Assembly: GCF_030315685.1 (NCBI RefSeq)
Contig: NZ_JASXSI010000006.1
Location: 62,001-126,000, forward strand
DNA length: 64,000 nucleotides
Direction: 5' to 3'
From: Gordonia sp. ABSL11-1
GTDB taxonomy: Bacteria; Actinomycetota; Actinomycetes; Mycobacteriales; Mycobacteriaceae
The notes under the pieces were generated by a model that saw nothing but the letters and a program-made list of their open reading frames with translations, was not told the DNA's origin and made no database searches. Below, in pieces: positions 1 through 8,732 of this stretch. The first letter of the stretch is position 1. Every line of letters starts with the position of its first letter. The position numbers were made by a program, and so were the translations under genes.

Positions 1-1
1 C

Positions 2-673
2 ACCCGTGGGGGCTCCTACCTGGTCGTCTTCATCGCCGGCATCGGCATGTTCGGCATCTTCCTGTTCCTGACCTACTACCTGCAGCAGAACCTCGGGTTC
101 AGCCCCATCCGCACCGGCCTCGCGTTCCTGCCGATGATCGGCGCGCTGATCGTCACCGCCACAACGTCGACCGGTGTACTGCTGCCGCGGTTCGGCCCGC
201 GGTGGCTGATGAGCGCCGGCATGCTGATCGCGGCAGGCGGCATGGTCTACCTGACCCAGATCACCGAGACGAGCTCGTACGCGACGGACATCCTGCCCGC
301 GCTGATCATCATGGGTCTCGGGCTCGGCGCCTCGATGGCACCGGCCATGCAGGGTGCCGTGTCGGGTGTCTCGTCCGACGACGCGGGCGTCGCATCGGCG
401 ACCGTGAACACGATGCAGCAGGTGGGCGGTTCCGTGGGCACCGCGTTGCTGAGCACCATCGCCGCCAGCTCGGCCACGGGATACCTGACCGAGCACGCCT
501 CGCACGTGGTCAACCCGACCCAGCTGACACAGCTGGCCGCCGTGCATTCGTACACGACCGCGTTCTGGGTCGCGGCAGCGGTGTTCGCCGTGGGTGGTGT
601 CATCGCCGGGCTCATGGTCCGCAGCGGCAAGCTGCCGACCGCCCCCGAAGACGCACCGGCGATGGCTCACTGA
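2..673 (+). CDS. MFS drug exporter, DHA2 (EmrB/QacA) type, C-terminal part
   Basis: The reading frame is open from the first bases of the window, so the N-terminal half lies outside; about 223 residues remain. They alternate between hydrophobic membrane helices (for example around GLGLGASMAPAMQGAVSG) and short loops, and the segment GVLLPRFGPRWLMSAGM is typical of the loop between late helices of 14-helix DHA2 proton-drug antiporters such as EmrB and QacA. The likely role is proton-driven export of a hydrophobic compound across the inner membrane. Substrate cannot be read from this fragment. It converges with the protease gene on the other strand and a strong hairpin separates the two. Confidence 0.8.
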   Translation, partial: TRGGSYLVVFIAGIGMFGIFLFLTYYLQQNLGFSPIRTGLAFLPMIGALIVTATTSTGVLLPRFGPRWLMSAGMLIAAGGMVYLTQITETSSYATDILPALIIMGLGLGASMAPAMQGAVSGVSSDDAGVASATVNTMQQVGGSVGTALLSTIAASSATGYLTEHASHVVNPTQLTQLAAVHSYTTAFWVAAAVFAVGGVIAGLMVRSGKLPTAPEDAPAMAH

Positions 674-702
674 GTCATGCGCTCCGACGATCGGCCGACA
701 TG

Positions 703-747
703 ACGACGGTGGCCGTCGCTCCCAACAGGGGCGGCGGCCACCGTCGT
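703..747. terminator. Bidirectional hairpin terminator between MFS and protease genes
   Basis: A perfect 12-bp inverted repeat, ACGACGGTGGCC at 703-714 and GGCCACCGTCGT at 736-747, with G/C-rich inner pairing, lies between two convergent genes. On the + side it is followed by the T-rich run GGTTCTTCTTGTTG, so it looks like an intrinsic terminator for the MFS gene and may serve both directions. Confidence 0.65.
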
Positions 748-775
748 CGTGGTTCTTCTTGTTGTCAGGGCGCCG

Positions 776-1414
776 TCAGCGCAGATTCGCCGGGAGAGCC
801 GAGACCGGCGCGACGAGGGTGTCACTCCCACTGCCGGCCGAGAGTATGCCGACCACCCGGCCGCCGGCATCGCGCACTCCGGCCCCGCTGTCCCCGGACT
901 CCGAGACCAGGGTCGACCGGACGGAGACGGTGGCCTGCTGGATCAGGAACGGTGGCGCGAACGAGAAACCCTGTGCGGTACGGACCGTCGGTCGTGGATC
1001 GGTGATGACCCCGCGCCCGAATCCGGTGGTGACGCCTCGCTTGGTGACCTGCTGGCCCTGCCAGAAGCCGGACGTCCAGTTGACTGTGTCGACGACGACG
1101 CGGCTGCGTGGTGCCAGCCGTATCACGGCGATGTCGAGGCGTCGCGTGATCCGGTTGGCGCTGATCGTGCCGATGCGGACGCCGGTGGGATCGAACACGG
1201 CCTGCCCTACATCTCCGCAGTGCCCCGCGGTGATCGCTTTCGTCCGTGACAGCGCGGCACCGAGGGTGCATCGTGCGCTCGTCACGATCGTGTCCTCGAC
1301 CTCGATCGCCATGCCCGACCGCACCATCGGGGTCGTCGCCTGCGCGGTCACGGCGGGCGCAGCTCCGACGGCGAGCGCCGAGAGCAGCGCCGCCACAGCA
1401 ACCCTTGTCCGCAT
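776..1414 (-). CDS. Secreted trypsin-like serine protease (S1 family)
   Basis: A 212-residue protein with an N-terminal signal peptide (MRTRVAVAALLSALAVG..., likely cleaved after about residue 26 at AVTAQA). The S1 catalytic triad is visible in order: His65 in ITAGHCG, Asp94 in RRLDIAVIRL and Ser176 in ESGDSGAGV. Paired cysteines (C49 and C66) fit the usual disulfide beside the catalytic His. The size and the compact fold without a recognisable long pro-region resemble streptogrisin/chymotrypsin-like exported proteases of actinomycetes. The frame is open further upstream, but the ATG at 1414 is preferred because it begins the signal peptide and has a GGGGAG ribosome site just before it. The physiological substrate is unknown. 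Confidence 0.85.
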   Translation of the reverse strand: MRTRVAVAALLSALAVGAAPAVTAQATTPMVRSGMAIEVEDTIVTSARCTLGAALSRTKAITAGHCGDVGQAVFDPTGVRIGTISANRITRRLDIAVIRLAPRSRVVVDTVNWTSGFWQGQQVTKRGVTTGFGRGVITDPRPTVRTAQGFSFAPPFLIQQATVSVRSTLVSESGDSGAGVRDAGGRVVGILSAGSGSDTLVAPVSALPANLR

Positions 1415-1534
1415 AGCTCCCCCTCGAGATCGCTGCGGACTCAGTGCCCGACAGTCACGGTGGGGTAACGCTAGCACGGCGAGGATCCGCGATCGCGAGA
1501 CTTTCGGTGCCCGAGTACCAGGGCGCTCGACGGG

Positions 1535-2518
1535 TCAGGCCGCGAACACCGAGAGGCGTGAGGGCTCCTCGACCACCGAGTAGTGCGAGGCGTCGCCCTG
1601 CAGCACCTGGCTGGACTGGCCGTTCACATCGACCGGGACATCGCCGGCCAGCGTGATTCGATGCAGCTCGCGAGTCTGGTTGCCGTAGTCGGCGATACCG
1701 TAGTGCTGGGTCGCGCGGTTGTCCCAGATCACCACGTCACCGAGGCTCCAGTTCCAGCGGAAGGTGTTCTCCAACTTGATGATGCGCGCCTGCAGCAACT
1801 GGTAGAGGTCGGCGAACTCGGAGCTCTTGAGCCCACGGAACTCCTTGGCGAAATGACCGAGGAGCAGGCTGCGTTCCCCCGTCTCCGGGTGCACGCGCAC
1901 GACCGGGTGCAACGTCTGGTACTCGCTGCTGGTGAACTCCTTGTAATGATCGGCCTTGCGGCTGACGTCGACCCCGCCGGTCGGCTCGGACTGACTGACA
2001 TAGTCGTAGAGATTGGTGTGGGTGGCCCACAGCTCCTCGGTGAGTGCACGCAGAGGCTTGGGCAGCTGCTCGTAGGCCGCGACCGTCGACGCCCACGTGG
2101 TCGCGCCGCCATAGCTCGGCAGGGTGACCGCACGCAGGATCGACGCCTTCGGAATCCGGTCGACGAAGGTGACATCGGAGTGCCAGCTGTTGGCGGCTCC
2201 CTCGATCGTCAGCAACTGGCTGCCGCGCGAGGTGACGGTCGGATGCGGGGCGGTCGGGTCGCCCAGCAGCTGGGCGAAGGCGTACTGGCTGTCGTCGTCG
2301 AGGTGATCCTGTCCGGTGAACGCGATGGTCTTGTTGATCGCCAGCGCCAGACGGATCGCCTCCACCTGTTCAGGCGCAAGGTCACCGCCGAGCCGGACCT
2401 GTCCGATCCGCGCCCCGATGTGCTCCCCGAGCTTCTGGACGGTGATCCCGGCATCCCGGTAGATCTCCTGGGCGGCCCGCTCCCGTTCGGTCCTGTCATC
2501 GATCTGCGCCAGCGTCAT
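1535..2518 (-). CDS. Fe(II)/2-oxoglutarate-dependent alkylsulfatase (TauD/AtsK family)
   Basis: TauD/TfdA-family oxygenase of 327 residues. The iron-binding facial triad is visible: H113 and D115 in WHSDVTF, and H272 in [10 protein letters not shown]287 near HRITL is placed to hold 2-oxoglutarate. The sequence, including [27 protein letters not shown] and IWDNRATQH, is close in recall to M. tuberculosis Rv3406 and Pseudomonas AtsK, which oxidise alkyl sulfate esters to release sulfite and an aldehyde. Sitting downstream of an arylsulfatase on the same strand, it fits sulfur scavenging. Two ATGs are possible; 2518 is preferred because AGAGAGG lies about 9 nt upstream of it, whereas it abuts the ATG at 2527. 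Taurine as substrate is a less likely alternative. Confidence 0.85.
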   Translation of the reverse strand: MTLAQIDDRTERERAAQEIYRDAGITVQKLGEHIGARIGQVRLGGDLAPEQVEAIRLALAINKTIAFTGQDHLDDDSQYAFAQLLGDPTAPHPTVTSRGSQLLTIEGAANSWHSDVTFVDRIPKASILRAVTLPSYGGATTWASTVAAYEQLPKPLRALTEELWATHTNLYDYVSQSEPTGGVDVSRKADHYKEFTSSEYQTLHPVVRVHPETGERSLLLGHFAKEFRGLKSSEFADLYQLLQARIIKLENTFRWNWSLGDVVIWDNRATQHYGIADYGNQTRELHRITLAGDVPVDVNGQSSQVLQGDASHYSVVEEPSRLSVFAA

Positions 2519-2570
2519 CTCTCTCATCCTCTCTGACCGGTGTCATTGTCACCGCGGTCGTTCTCACCAA

Positions 2571-2585
2571 TGTCGTTTCACGACA
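2571..2585. promoter_or_regulatory. Palindrome TGTCGT-N3-ACGACA upstream of the alkylsulfatase gene
   Basis: A perfect 6-bp inverted repeat with a 3-bp centre lies 53 bp upstream of the alkylsulfatase start, in the 137-bp gap after the arylsulfatase gene. A wider AATGTC...GACATT pair overlaps it. The gap and the palindrome suggest that this gene has its own promoter and operator instead of relying on read-through. The binding protein is not identifiable. Confidence 0.4.
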
Positions 2586-2655
2586 GACATTTTCATCAGA
2601 TCACCCGGTCAGGGACGTTAGCGAGTCCACAATCACCGTGATCGGAAGTCGCGGA

Positions 2656-5001
2656 TCAGTCCGCCGAGTTCTCGGCCGCATCGTCGATCTGGCGGCGCAC
2701 GTCGGCGGGCACCCGCACAGTGCCGGGGTGATACGTGACCGCTCGCAACGCGGAGCCGAAGGCGAAGACACCACGGCGCCGTCGCAGTTCGGAATCCACC
2801 GGACCGCGGGCGTCGAGTCCTACCGAGATTCCGGTCCAGGGGGCCATCCCGACGAGCTGGAACTGGTCGTCGAGTTTGGCGATGATCGACGACTGGCCGT
2901 CGGCCACGGCCTCGACGGTGAAGTCCCACCGGACATTCGGCGTCGCGACAGCACGCACGACAAGCCCCGTGGCGCCCGGCGGGATCGGGCCGGAGGCGCT
3001 TCGTCGTCGGCCGTAACTGTTGAACACGAGGTGGGCAGAACCCGATTCGACGTACAGCAGGTAACCGCCCTGCTGATCCCCGTGGGCGACGACGACACCC
3101 TCGTCCTGCGCGGTCCAGTCCACCAGTTCGATGTCGATCTCGAAGTCGCGGTATGCGATCAGTCGGCTGGACCGGTACCGCTCGAGCGTTGGTGTCCCGG
3201 CGAGGATACGCACGGGGTCGGTGAGGCGCTCTTCGTCCGGTCGGCGACGGATCTGCGCCGGAACCGAATCGAAGAGCGGGAACACCGTGTTGCGCCAGGC
3301 GGCGTCGTCCCACGCCTGCGCGAGCTCGGCCACCTTCTCCGGATGGTCGGCCGCGAGATCACGCGTCTCGGCCGGGTCGACGGTGACGTCGAACAACTGC
3401 CAGACCGGGTTGTCGACGGCCGACGGGTCGGTGTGCAGTGACACCAGTTTCCAGCCGTCCCGATAGAACCCGCGATGGCCACCGAACTCCGCGTACTGCT
3501 CGGTGTGCCGCGACTCGGCGTGCCGGTCACGCAGGAAGTCGGCGGCGCTGACCCCGTCGCGTTCCTGGGCCACTCGTCCCCGGCGCCGGTCGGGGGTGTC
3601 GACGCCGGCCAGATCCAGCAGTGTCGGGACGACGTCGGTGACGTAGGAGAACTGTCGACGGACACCGTTGTCATCGTCTGCCCGGCGCAGTCCGCGCGGC
3701 CAGGAGAGGACGAACGGGACTCGGACGCCACCGGCGAAGGTCTGGCCCTTGTAGAAGCGGAACGGCGTGTTGGACGCCTGACCCCACCCTCGCGGGTAGT
3801 GCACCCCGAGCTCCGGCGAACCGATCAGCTCCTCGTCGTGCGGGACGTCGCGCTCCCAGTCCGGCGGCACCGGTCCGTGCACGAATTGGCTGAAGTACGA
3901 GCGGGTTCCGACCGGACCGCCCTCGGCGGTGCCGCCGTTGTCCGAGGTGAACACGATGATCGTGTTGTCGAGCTCGCCGAGCTCGGTGAGGGTGTCCATC
4001 ACTCGCCCGACGCTCTGGTCGACGCTGTCGACCATCGCCGCGTAGACCTCCTGGTAGCGCTGATACCGCCGCTGCTCGTCGGGACCGAGGTCGTCCCACG
4101 GGGGTGCGTCGTATCCCGGTTCGGTGTTCCGCGGCGCGATCGGGGTGTCGGGATCGAACAGCCCGTCGGCCTTCTGCCGGTCGAATCGGCGCTGCCGGAT
4201 GACATCCCACCCCTCGGCGTACCGATCGCGGTACTTGGCGAGGTCGGCATCCTTGACCTGGTGCGGTCCGTGCATCGCGATGTGCGCGAAGTACAGGAAG
4301 AACGGCTTCGTCTTGTCCTGGGCACGCAGGGATTTGATCTGGCGGATCGCGCGATCGGTGAGATCGTCGGTGACGTAGTAGTCCTCCGGATACTCGTCGA
4401 CGTCGACGACCGAATTGTCGGCGATGAGTTGATTGGGGTAGAAGAACGAGTTGAGCCCTTCGAGAGAACCGTAGTAGCTGTCGAAACCACGCTGCACCGG
4501 CCATGATTCGCGGGTGCGCCCCGGCCCCATGTTCGCGTCCCGAACAAGGTGCCACTTGCCCACCGCGTAGGTCGCGTACCCGCTTTCGCGAAGGATCTCC
4601 GGCAAGGTGAGGACATCGTCGGCGAGTTCGAGACGGAGACCAGGGAATCCGGGGTCCGAGTTGGCCACGCTCCCATAGCCTGCGCGGTGCGGGTTGAGGC
4701 CGGTCAGCAACGCCGCGCGGGCCGGCGAGCAGACCGGCGTCGTATGGTAGTTGCTCAGACGGAAGCCGTTGCGCGCCAATCGATCGATATTGGGGGTATC
4801 GATCTCCGCGCCGAACGGGCCGATGTCGGAGTAGCCCATGTCGTCGATCAGGACGACGACGATGTTCGGCGCGCCCTCGGGTGCCCGCCGCTCATCCGGC
4901 CACCACGGTTCCGACTGCGACGTCGTCCGGCCGATCACCCCACCGAATCCCTCGTAACCCCGTGCATCCGCGGGAATCGTCGGGGTCGTCCGTTCGACCA
5001 T
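2656..5001 (-). CDS. Type I (formylglycine) arylsulfatase
   Basis: A 781-residue sulfatase. The formylglycine signature CSPARAALL starts at Cys91, which a formylglycine-generating enzyme must oxidise; the metal-binding pair D53-D54 lies in LIDDMGYSD, and GKWH and the Asp-Asn pair in FTSDNGG complete the usual metal and sulfate site. Members of this size, such as mycobacterial AtsD, carry an extra C-terminal domain, which fits the roughly 230 residues after the catalytic core. No signal peptide is visible, so it probably acts in the cytoplasm on imported sulfate esters, releasing sulfate. The divergent importer and the neighbouring alkylsulfatase support that role. The natural ester is unknown. 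Confidence 0.9.
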   Translation of the reverse strand: MVERTTPTIPADARGYEGFGGVIGRTTSQSEPWWPDERRAPEGAPNIVVVLIDDMGYSDIGPFGAEIDTPNIDRLARNGFRLSNYHTTPVCSPARAALLTGLNPHRAGYGSVANSDPGFPGLRLELADDVLTLPEILRESGYATYAVGKWHLVRDANMGPGRTRESWPVQRGFDSYYGSLEGLNSFFYPNQLIADNSVVDVDEYPEDYYVTDDLTDRAIRQIKSLRAQDKTKPFFLYFAHIAMHGPHQVKDADLAKYRDRYAEGWDVIRQRRFDRQKADGLFDPDTPIAPRNTEPGYDAPPWDDLGPDEQRRYQRYQEVYAAMVDSVDQSVGRVMDTLTELGELDNTIIVFTSDNGGTAEGGPVGTRSYFSQFVHGPVPPDWERDVPHDEELIGSPELGVHYPRGWGQASNTPFRFYKGQTFAGGVRVPFVLSWPRGLRRADDDNGVRRQFSYVTDVVPTLLDLAGVDTPDRRRGRVAQERDGVSAADFLRDRHAESRHTEQYAEFGGHRGFYRDGWKLVSLHTDPSAVDNPVWQLFDVTVDPAETRDLAADHPEKVAELAQAWDDAAWRNTVFPLFDSVPAQIRRRPDEERLTDPVRILAGTPTLERYRSSRLIAYRDFEIDIELVDWTAQDEGVVVAHGDQQGGYLLYVESGSAHLVFNSYGRRRSASGPIPPGATGLVVRAVATPNVRWDFTVEAVADGQSSIIAKLDDQFQLVGMAPWTGISVGLDARGPVDSELRRRRGVFAFGSALRAVTYHPGTVRVPADVRRQIDDAAENSAD

Positions 5002-5156
5002 CGTGGCCCGTCCTCCTCATCGTCGTCGTCCGCGATCGGCGACGCGGGCAGGAGGCACGGTGCCGCACCGTCGTTCGGGTGTCAAGGGTTCCATCCGCAC
5101 GAAATCGAACAGGGCGTCCGGCATGCTGCAGCGGCCACAATGAGCGGCGGTCCTGC

Positions 5157-5214
5157 CTGTCGGTGGGCCCTTTCGACAGCCCAGATCTCCTCTGCGACCA
5201 CCACATCTCGCAGA
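5157..5214. promoter_or_regulatory. Divergent control region of sulfatase and ABC importer, with two inverted repeats
   Basis: The 235-bp gap at 5002-5236 separates the divergent arylsulfatase and importer genes. It holds CTGTCG (5157-5162) paired with CGACAG (5174-5179), and TCTGCGA (5191-5197) paired with TCGCAGA (5208-5214). The second pair is 22 bp before the importer start and could be an operator. I cannot name a regulator; no regulatory gene lies next to it. Confidence 0.35.
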
Positions 5215-5236
5215 CCTCACAGAAACGTCATCAAGC

Positions 5237-6832
5237 ATGCTCCGACATCGAGGTATCCGGGTGAGCTGCGCGCTCATCGTCGCGATCCTCTCCGTGGTCG
5301 CGACCGCCGGCTGCCAGTCCGCGGTCTCCCGACAGCAGAACTCGGCCGTGCGGTCCCTGGCGCCCGGTGAGCCCGCGCCCCGCGGCGGCGAACTCCGCGT
5401 CGGCGTCCTCAACGACCTCTCCCCGAAGACATTCCTGCAGATCGGGACCGGAACACTCAACGGACAGGTCGTCGCCAACGCCTTCGACACCGTGATCCGC
5501 TATTCACGCGACTCCCTGACCGTGCGGCCTGCACTGGCCACCGCCTGGCAACTCGCCCCGGACGGCCGGTCGCTGACCCTGGATCTGCGTCGCGACGTCA
5601 CGTTCCACGACGGGCGGCCGTTCGTGTCGTCGGATGTGGAGAACTCGATCAAGGCATACCTCGGTGGACCGTGGACGCCGCAGTTCAAGCGCACGGCGGC
5701 TGCCATCACCACGTTCGACACCACCGATCCGCATCGCATCGTGTTGGGTTTCGCGCATCCGCTGAGCAACATCTTCGATCTTCTCGACTCGGCACCGATC
5801 GTCGACCAGAACAGCCTCGCCGACCTCAAGGCCGGCAAGCGTTTCAACGGAACAGGACCGTTCCGGTTCGCGTCGTGGCAACCCAATTCGTCTGTCCGCC
5901 TTGTCCGCAACGAGCACTACTGGGATGGCGCGCCGCCGCTGGATGCGATCCGGTTCGTCGTGGTGAAGGATGACCAATCCCTCGCCACCCGACTGCGCAC
6001 CGGACAGCTCGACGTCGCGGACGGGCTGAGCTACCACGATCAGCAGCTGATCACGTCCCGGTACGGGTTCAAGGAAGTCACGTTCACCGGCGGCGAGGAG
6101 CAGCAGTACGTCGGCATCAACGTACAGAATCCCGTACTGGCCGACGTCCGGGTACGCCGGGCCATCGCCTACGCCGTCGACCGCAAACGCATCATCTCGG
6201 ACGTGTACCGCGGCAGCGGCTACACGGTGAACCTGCCGTGGCCCCGGTGGTCGCCGGCCCACCAGTCGGCCGCCAACGACACCTACACCCGCGATCTCCC
6301 CAAGGCGCGTGCACTTCTCGCGCAGGTCGGCCCGATTCCGCGACTGGCACTGGACTTCTCGACGCAGGGCGTCGACCGCGTGATCGCCGAGATCGTGCAG
6401 TCGAACCTCAAGGACGTCGGGATCGCGGTCGATCTCGTGCCGAACGACCAGACGCAGCAGGCATCGAAACTGATCGGAGGAAAGTTCTCCGGCCTCTGGC
6501 TCCTCCAGCACGGTTTCGCGCAGTTCACCCCGTCGACGCTGGCGGTGTCCGCCTATCCGTTCAACGCGGCGAAGAACTCCTCGAACTACGTCAACCCGGC
6601 CTACGCCGCCGCGGCTGATGACGCCTGGACCACGCCCGACGGCACTTCGCCGGCAGCGCTCGACGCCTACCGGCGACTCGACGACATCTGGCTGAACGAC
6701 CTCTTCCTGGTCGGGATCGGGGTCGTGCTGACCAAGGCCGCGACCGCAGGTTCGGTCGGCAACGTCGACTGGGATCGCCGCAATCAACTCCACCTCGCGA
6801 ACACATATCTGACCACCGCAGGGAAGCAGTAG
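5237..6832 (+). CDS. ABC importer substrate-binding lipoprotein (family 5, oligopeptide type)
   Basis: A 531-residue solute-binding protein of the SBP_bac_5 family (DppA/OppA/NikA fold). The N-terminus is a lipoprotein signal with lipobox TAGC and lipid-anchoring Cys26. Family landmarks follow, including the segment LAPDGRSLTLDLRRDVTFHD and the central VRRAIAYAVDRKRI. It would sit outside the membrane and hand ligand to the two permeases encoded directly downstream (2-bp gap). Proteins of this family bind peptides, but also nickel, sugars and organic sulfur compounds. Next to two sulfatases, the ligand here may be a sulfate ester or sulfonate, which is inference from context only. Confidence 0.85.
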   Translation: MLRHRGIRVSCALIVAILSVVATAGCQSAVSRQQNSAVRSLAPGEPAPRGGELRVGVLNDLSPKTFLQIGTGTLNGQVVANAFDTVIRYSRDSLTVRPALATAWQLAPDGRSLTLDLRRDVTFHDGRPFVSSDVENSIKAYLGGPWTPQFKRTAAAITTFDTTDPHRIVLGFAHPLSNIFDLLDSAPIVDQNSLADLKAGKRFNGTGPFRFASWQPNSSVRLVRNEHYWDGAPPLDAIRFVVVKDDQSLATRLRTGQLDVADGLSYHDQQLITSRYGFKEVTFTGGEEQQYVGINVQNPVLADVRVRRAIAYAVDRKRIISDVYRGSGYTVNLPWPRWSPAHQSAANDTYTRDLPKARALLAQVGPIPRLALDFSTQGVDRVIAEIVQSNLKDVGIAVDLVPNDQTQQASKLIGGKFSGLWLLQHGFAQFTPSTLAVSAYPFNAAKNSSNYVNPAYAAAADDAWTTPDGTSPAALDAYRRLDDIWLNDLFLVGIGVVLTKAATAGSVGNVDWDRRNQLHLANTYLTTAGKQ

Positions 6833-6834
6833 AC

Positions 6835-7791
6835 ATGCTCGGATACCTGATACGTCGGCTCCCGACCGCCATCGTCGTGCTGGTTGTCGCCTCGTTGCTC
6901 ATCTTCTCGATACTGCGTCTGATTCCCGGTGGACCCGAGGCCGCACTCGCCGGCCCCGACGCGTCTCCCCAGGAACTCGCGGCGATCCGCCACGATCTGG
7001 GTCTCGACCGCAGCTTCCTCGCGCAGTACCTCACCTGGATCGGTGGCGTGCTGACACTCGATCTCGGGCAGAGTTACCAGGTCGGCGGCAGCATCTCGGG
7101 CCTGATCGGTTACGGACTCACGAACACGCTGATCCTGACGATCACCGCGTTGATCATCGCGATCGCGTTGGCCTTCACGCTCAGCCTGGCCGCGACCATC
7201 TACGACAACAAGTACCTGAACGCAGCGCTCACCGGCGTCAATGCCGCCGCAATCGCCCTGCCGACCTTCGTCGTCGGGACGGTGCTGATCCTCGTGTTCG
7301 GTGTCCGCCTTCGGTGGCTCCCGGCGGGCGGGACACCACCGGACGGATTCACCGACAGCCTGCAGATCAGCGCGCAGTACCTGATCCTGCCCGCGCTCAC
7401 GCTGGGGTTGCCCGCGGGTGCGATGCTCGCGCGCTTCCTCACCGAGTCGATTCGCACGGAGTTGCGACAACCGTATGTGGTGACGGCGCGTTCCCTGGGT
7501 GTCTCGCACACCGACCTCGTTCTCAAACATGCACTGCGCAATGCCCTTCCACCTACGCTGACGGCGCTCGGCCTGACCGTCGGAGCACTTCTCGGCGGTG
7601 CGGTGCTGGTGGAGTCGATCTTCGGCTGGCCGGGACTCGGCCTGCTGACCGAAGAGGGCATCTTCACGCGCGACTATCCGCTGGTCCAGGTGCTCGTGCT
7701 GCTGTCGGTGGCGGTGTTCGTCCTCATCCAGCTCATCGCCGACATCGCGCACGCCTGGCTCGATCCCCGCATCCGGCTGGCAGGTGAATGA
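6835..7791 (+). CDS. ABC importer permease, DppB type
   Basis: A 318-residue inner-membrane permease of the DppB/OppB family. It starts with the typical first helix LGYLIRRLPTAIVVLVV, followed by a periplasmic loop and five further helices. The cytoplasmic EAA-like loop (TARSLGVSHTDLVLKHALRN) contacts the ATPase. It follows the binding-protein gene by 2 bp and overlaps the next permease by ATGA, so the four importer genes are one translationally coupled operon. Confidence 0.9.
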   Translation: MLGYLIRRLPTAIVVLVVASLLIFSILRLIPGGPEAALAGPDASPQELAAIRHDLGLDRSFLAQYLTWIGGVLTLDLGQSYQVGGSISGLIGYGLTNTLILTITALIIAIALAFTLSLAATIYDNKYLNAALTGVNAAAIALPTFVVGTVLILVFGVRLRWLPAGGTPPDGFTDSLQISAQYLILPALTLGLPAGAMLARFLTESIRTELRQPYVVTARSLGVSHTDLVLKHALRNALPPTLTALGLTVGALLGGAVLVESIFGWPGLGLLTEEGIFTRDYPLVQVLVLLSVAVFVLIQLIADIAHAWLDPRIRLAGE

Positions 7792-8732
7792 TCTTGACAT
7801 ACAGCACAACCGGGCTCACCACGACCGATTCGTCGGCGTCCGGCCCGCTCGACCCCGACATCGCGCCCGGCCTACTCCCGGAGAGTCCCGACGACCGCGA
7901 GGTACGGAGCACGCAGACACCACTGTGGCGCAGCCTGTTCCACGGCTCCGGTCTGGTCGGCCTCGCCCTCGTCGGCACGGTGATCCTTCTCGGACTCTTC
8001 GGTCCCCTGCTCACCCAGTTCGGGCCGGATCAGCAGATCGACGGCGCGTACCTGCTGTCGCCGAGCTTCGAGCACTGGTTCGGCACCGACGACGTCAACC
8101 GTGATCTGCTCACCCGCGTGCTGTACGGCATCCGCATCGATCTGCTGATCATCTTCGTCGCCGTGCCGGTCGGCGCGGGTATCGGCATCCTCGCCGGCCT
8201 GGTGACCGTGTCGAGCCCGATCAGCGATGTCGTGGCGCAGCGGGTGTTCGACGTGATCCTCGCATTCCCCGCACTGATCCTCGGGATCACACTCACCGCG
8301 GTGCTCGGCCCGGGAGCGTTCACGGTCGGCACCGTCATCGCGCTGGCGGAGATCCCCATCTTCGGCAGGCTCACCCGCACATCGGTTCTTCGCGTCCGCG
8401 AGATGCCGTATGTGGAGGCCGCGCGAGTCAGTGGCGCCTCGACAGCCCGGGTGCTCCTGCGTCACGTCCTGCCCAACTCACTCGAGGCACTCGCCGTCCA
8501 GTTCGCCTTGTCGTTGTCGCTCGCGGTGTTCATCGAGGGTGCGCTGAGCTATCTGGGCGTCGGCGTCGTCGCACCGACTCCGTCGCTGGGATCCATCCTG
8601 GCCACCGGCAACGGCTACCTGGAGACGAATCCCTGGTTCTCCGCCGGCCCGTTGATCGTCGTGTCGGCGCTCGTCCTCGGCTTCTACCTGATCGCCCAAT
8701 CCATTTCGCACGATCGGAGGATCGGACGATGA
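7788..8732 (+). CDS. ABC importer permease, DppC type
   Basis: A 314-residue permease of the DppC/OppC family, the second membrane half of the importer. The first 50 residues are a variable cytoplasmic extension, then a helix (GLVGLALVGTVILLGLFGPL) and the family motif HWFGTDDVNRDLLTRVLYG. The EAA-like loop reads ARVSGASTARVLLRHVLPNS. Its start overlaps the DppB-type gene (ATGA), and its stop overlaps the ATPase gene in the same way. Confidence 0.9.
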   Translation: MILTYSTTGLTTTDSSASGPLDPDIAPGLLPESPDDREVRSTQTPLWRSLFHGSGLVGLALVGTVILLGLFGPLLTQFGPDQQIDGAYLLSPSFEHWFGTDDVNRDLLTRVLYGIRIDLLIIFVAVPVGAGIGILAGLVTVSSPISDVVAQRVFDVILAFPALILGITLTAVLGPGAFTVGTVIALAEIPIFGRLTRTSVLRVREMPYVEAARVSGASTARVLLRHVLPNSLEALAVQFALSLSLAVFIEGALSYLGVGVVAPTPSLGSILATGNGYLETNPWFSAGPLIVVSALVLGFYLIAQSISHDRRIGR

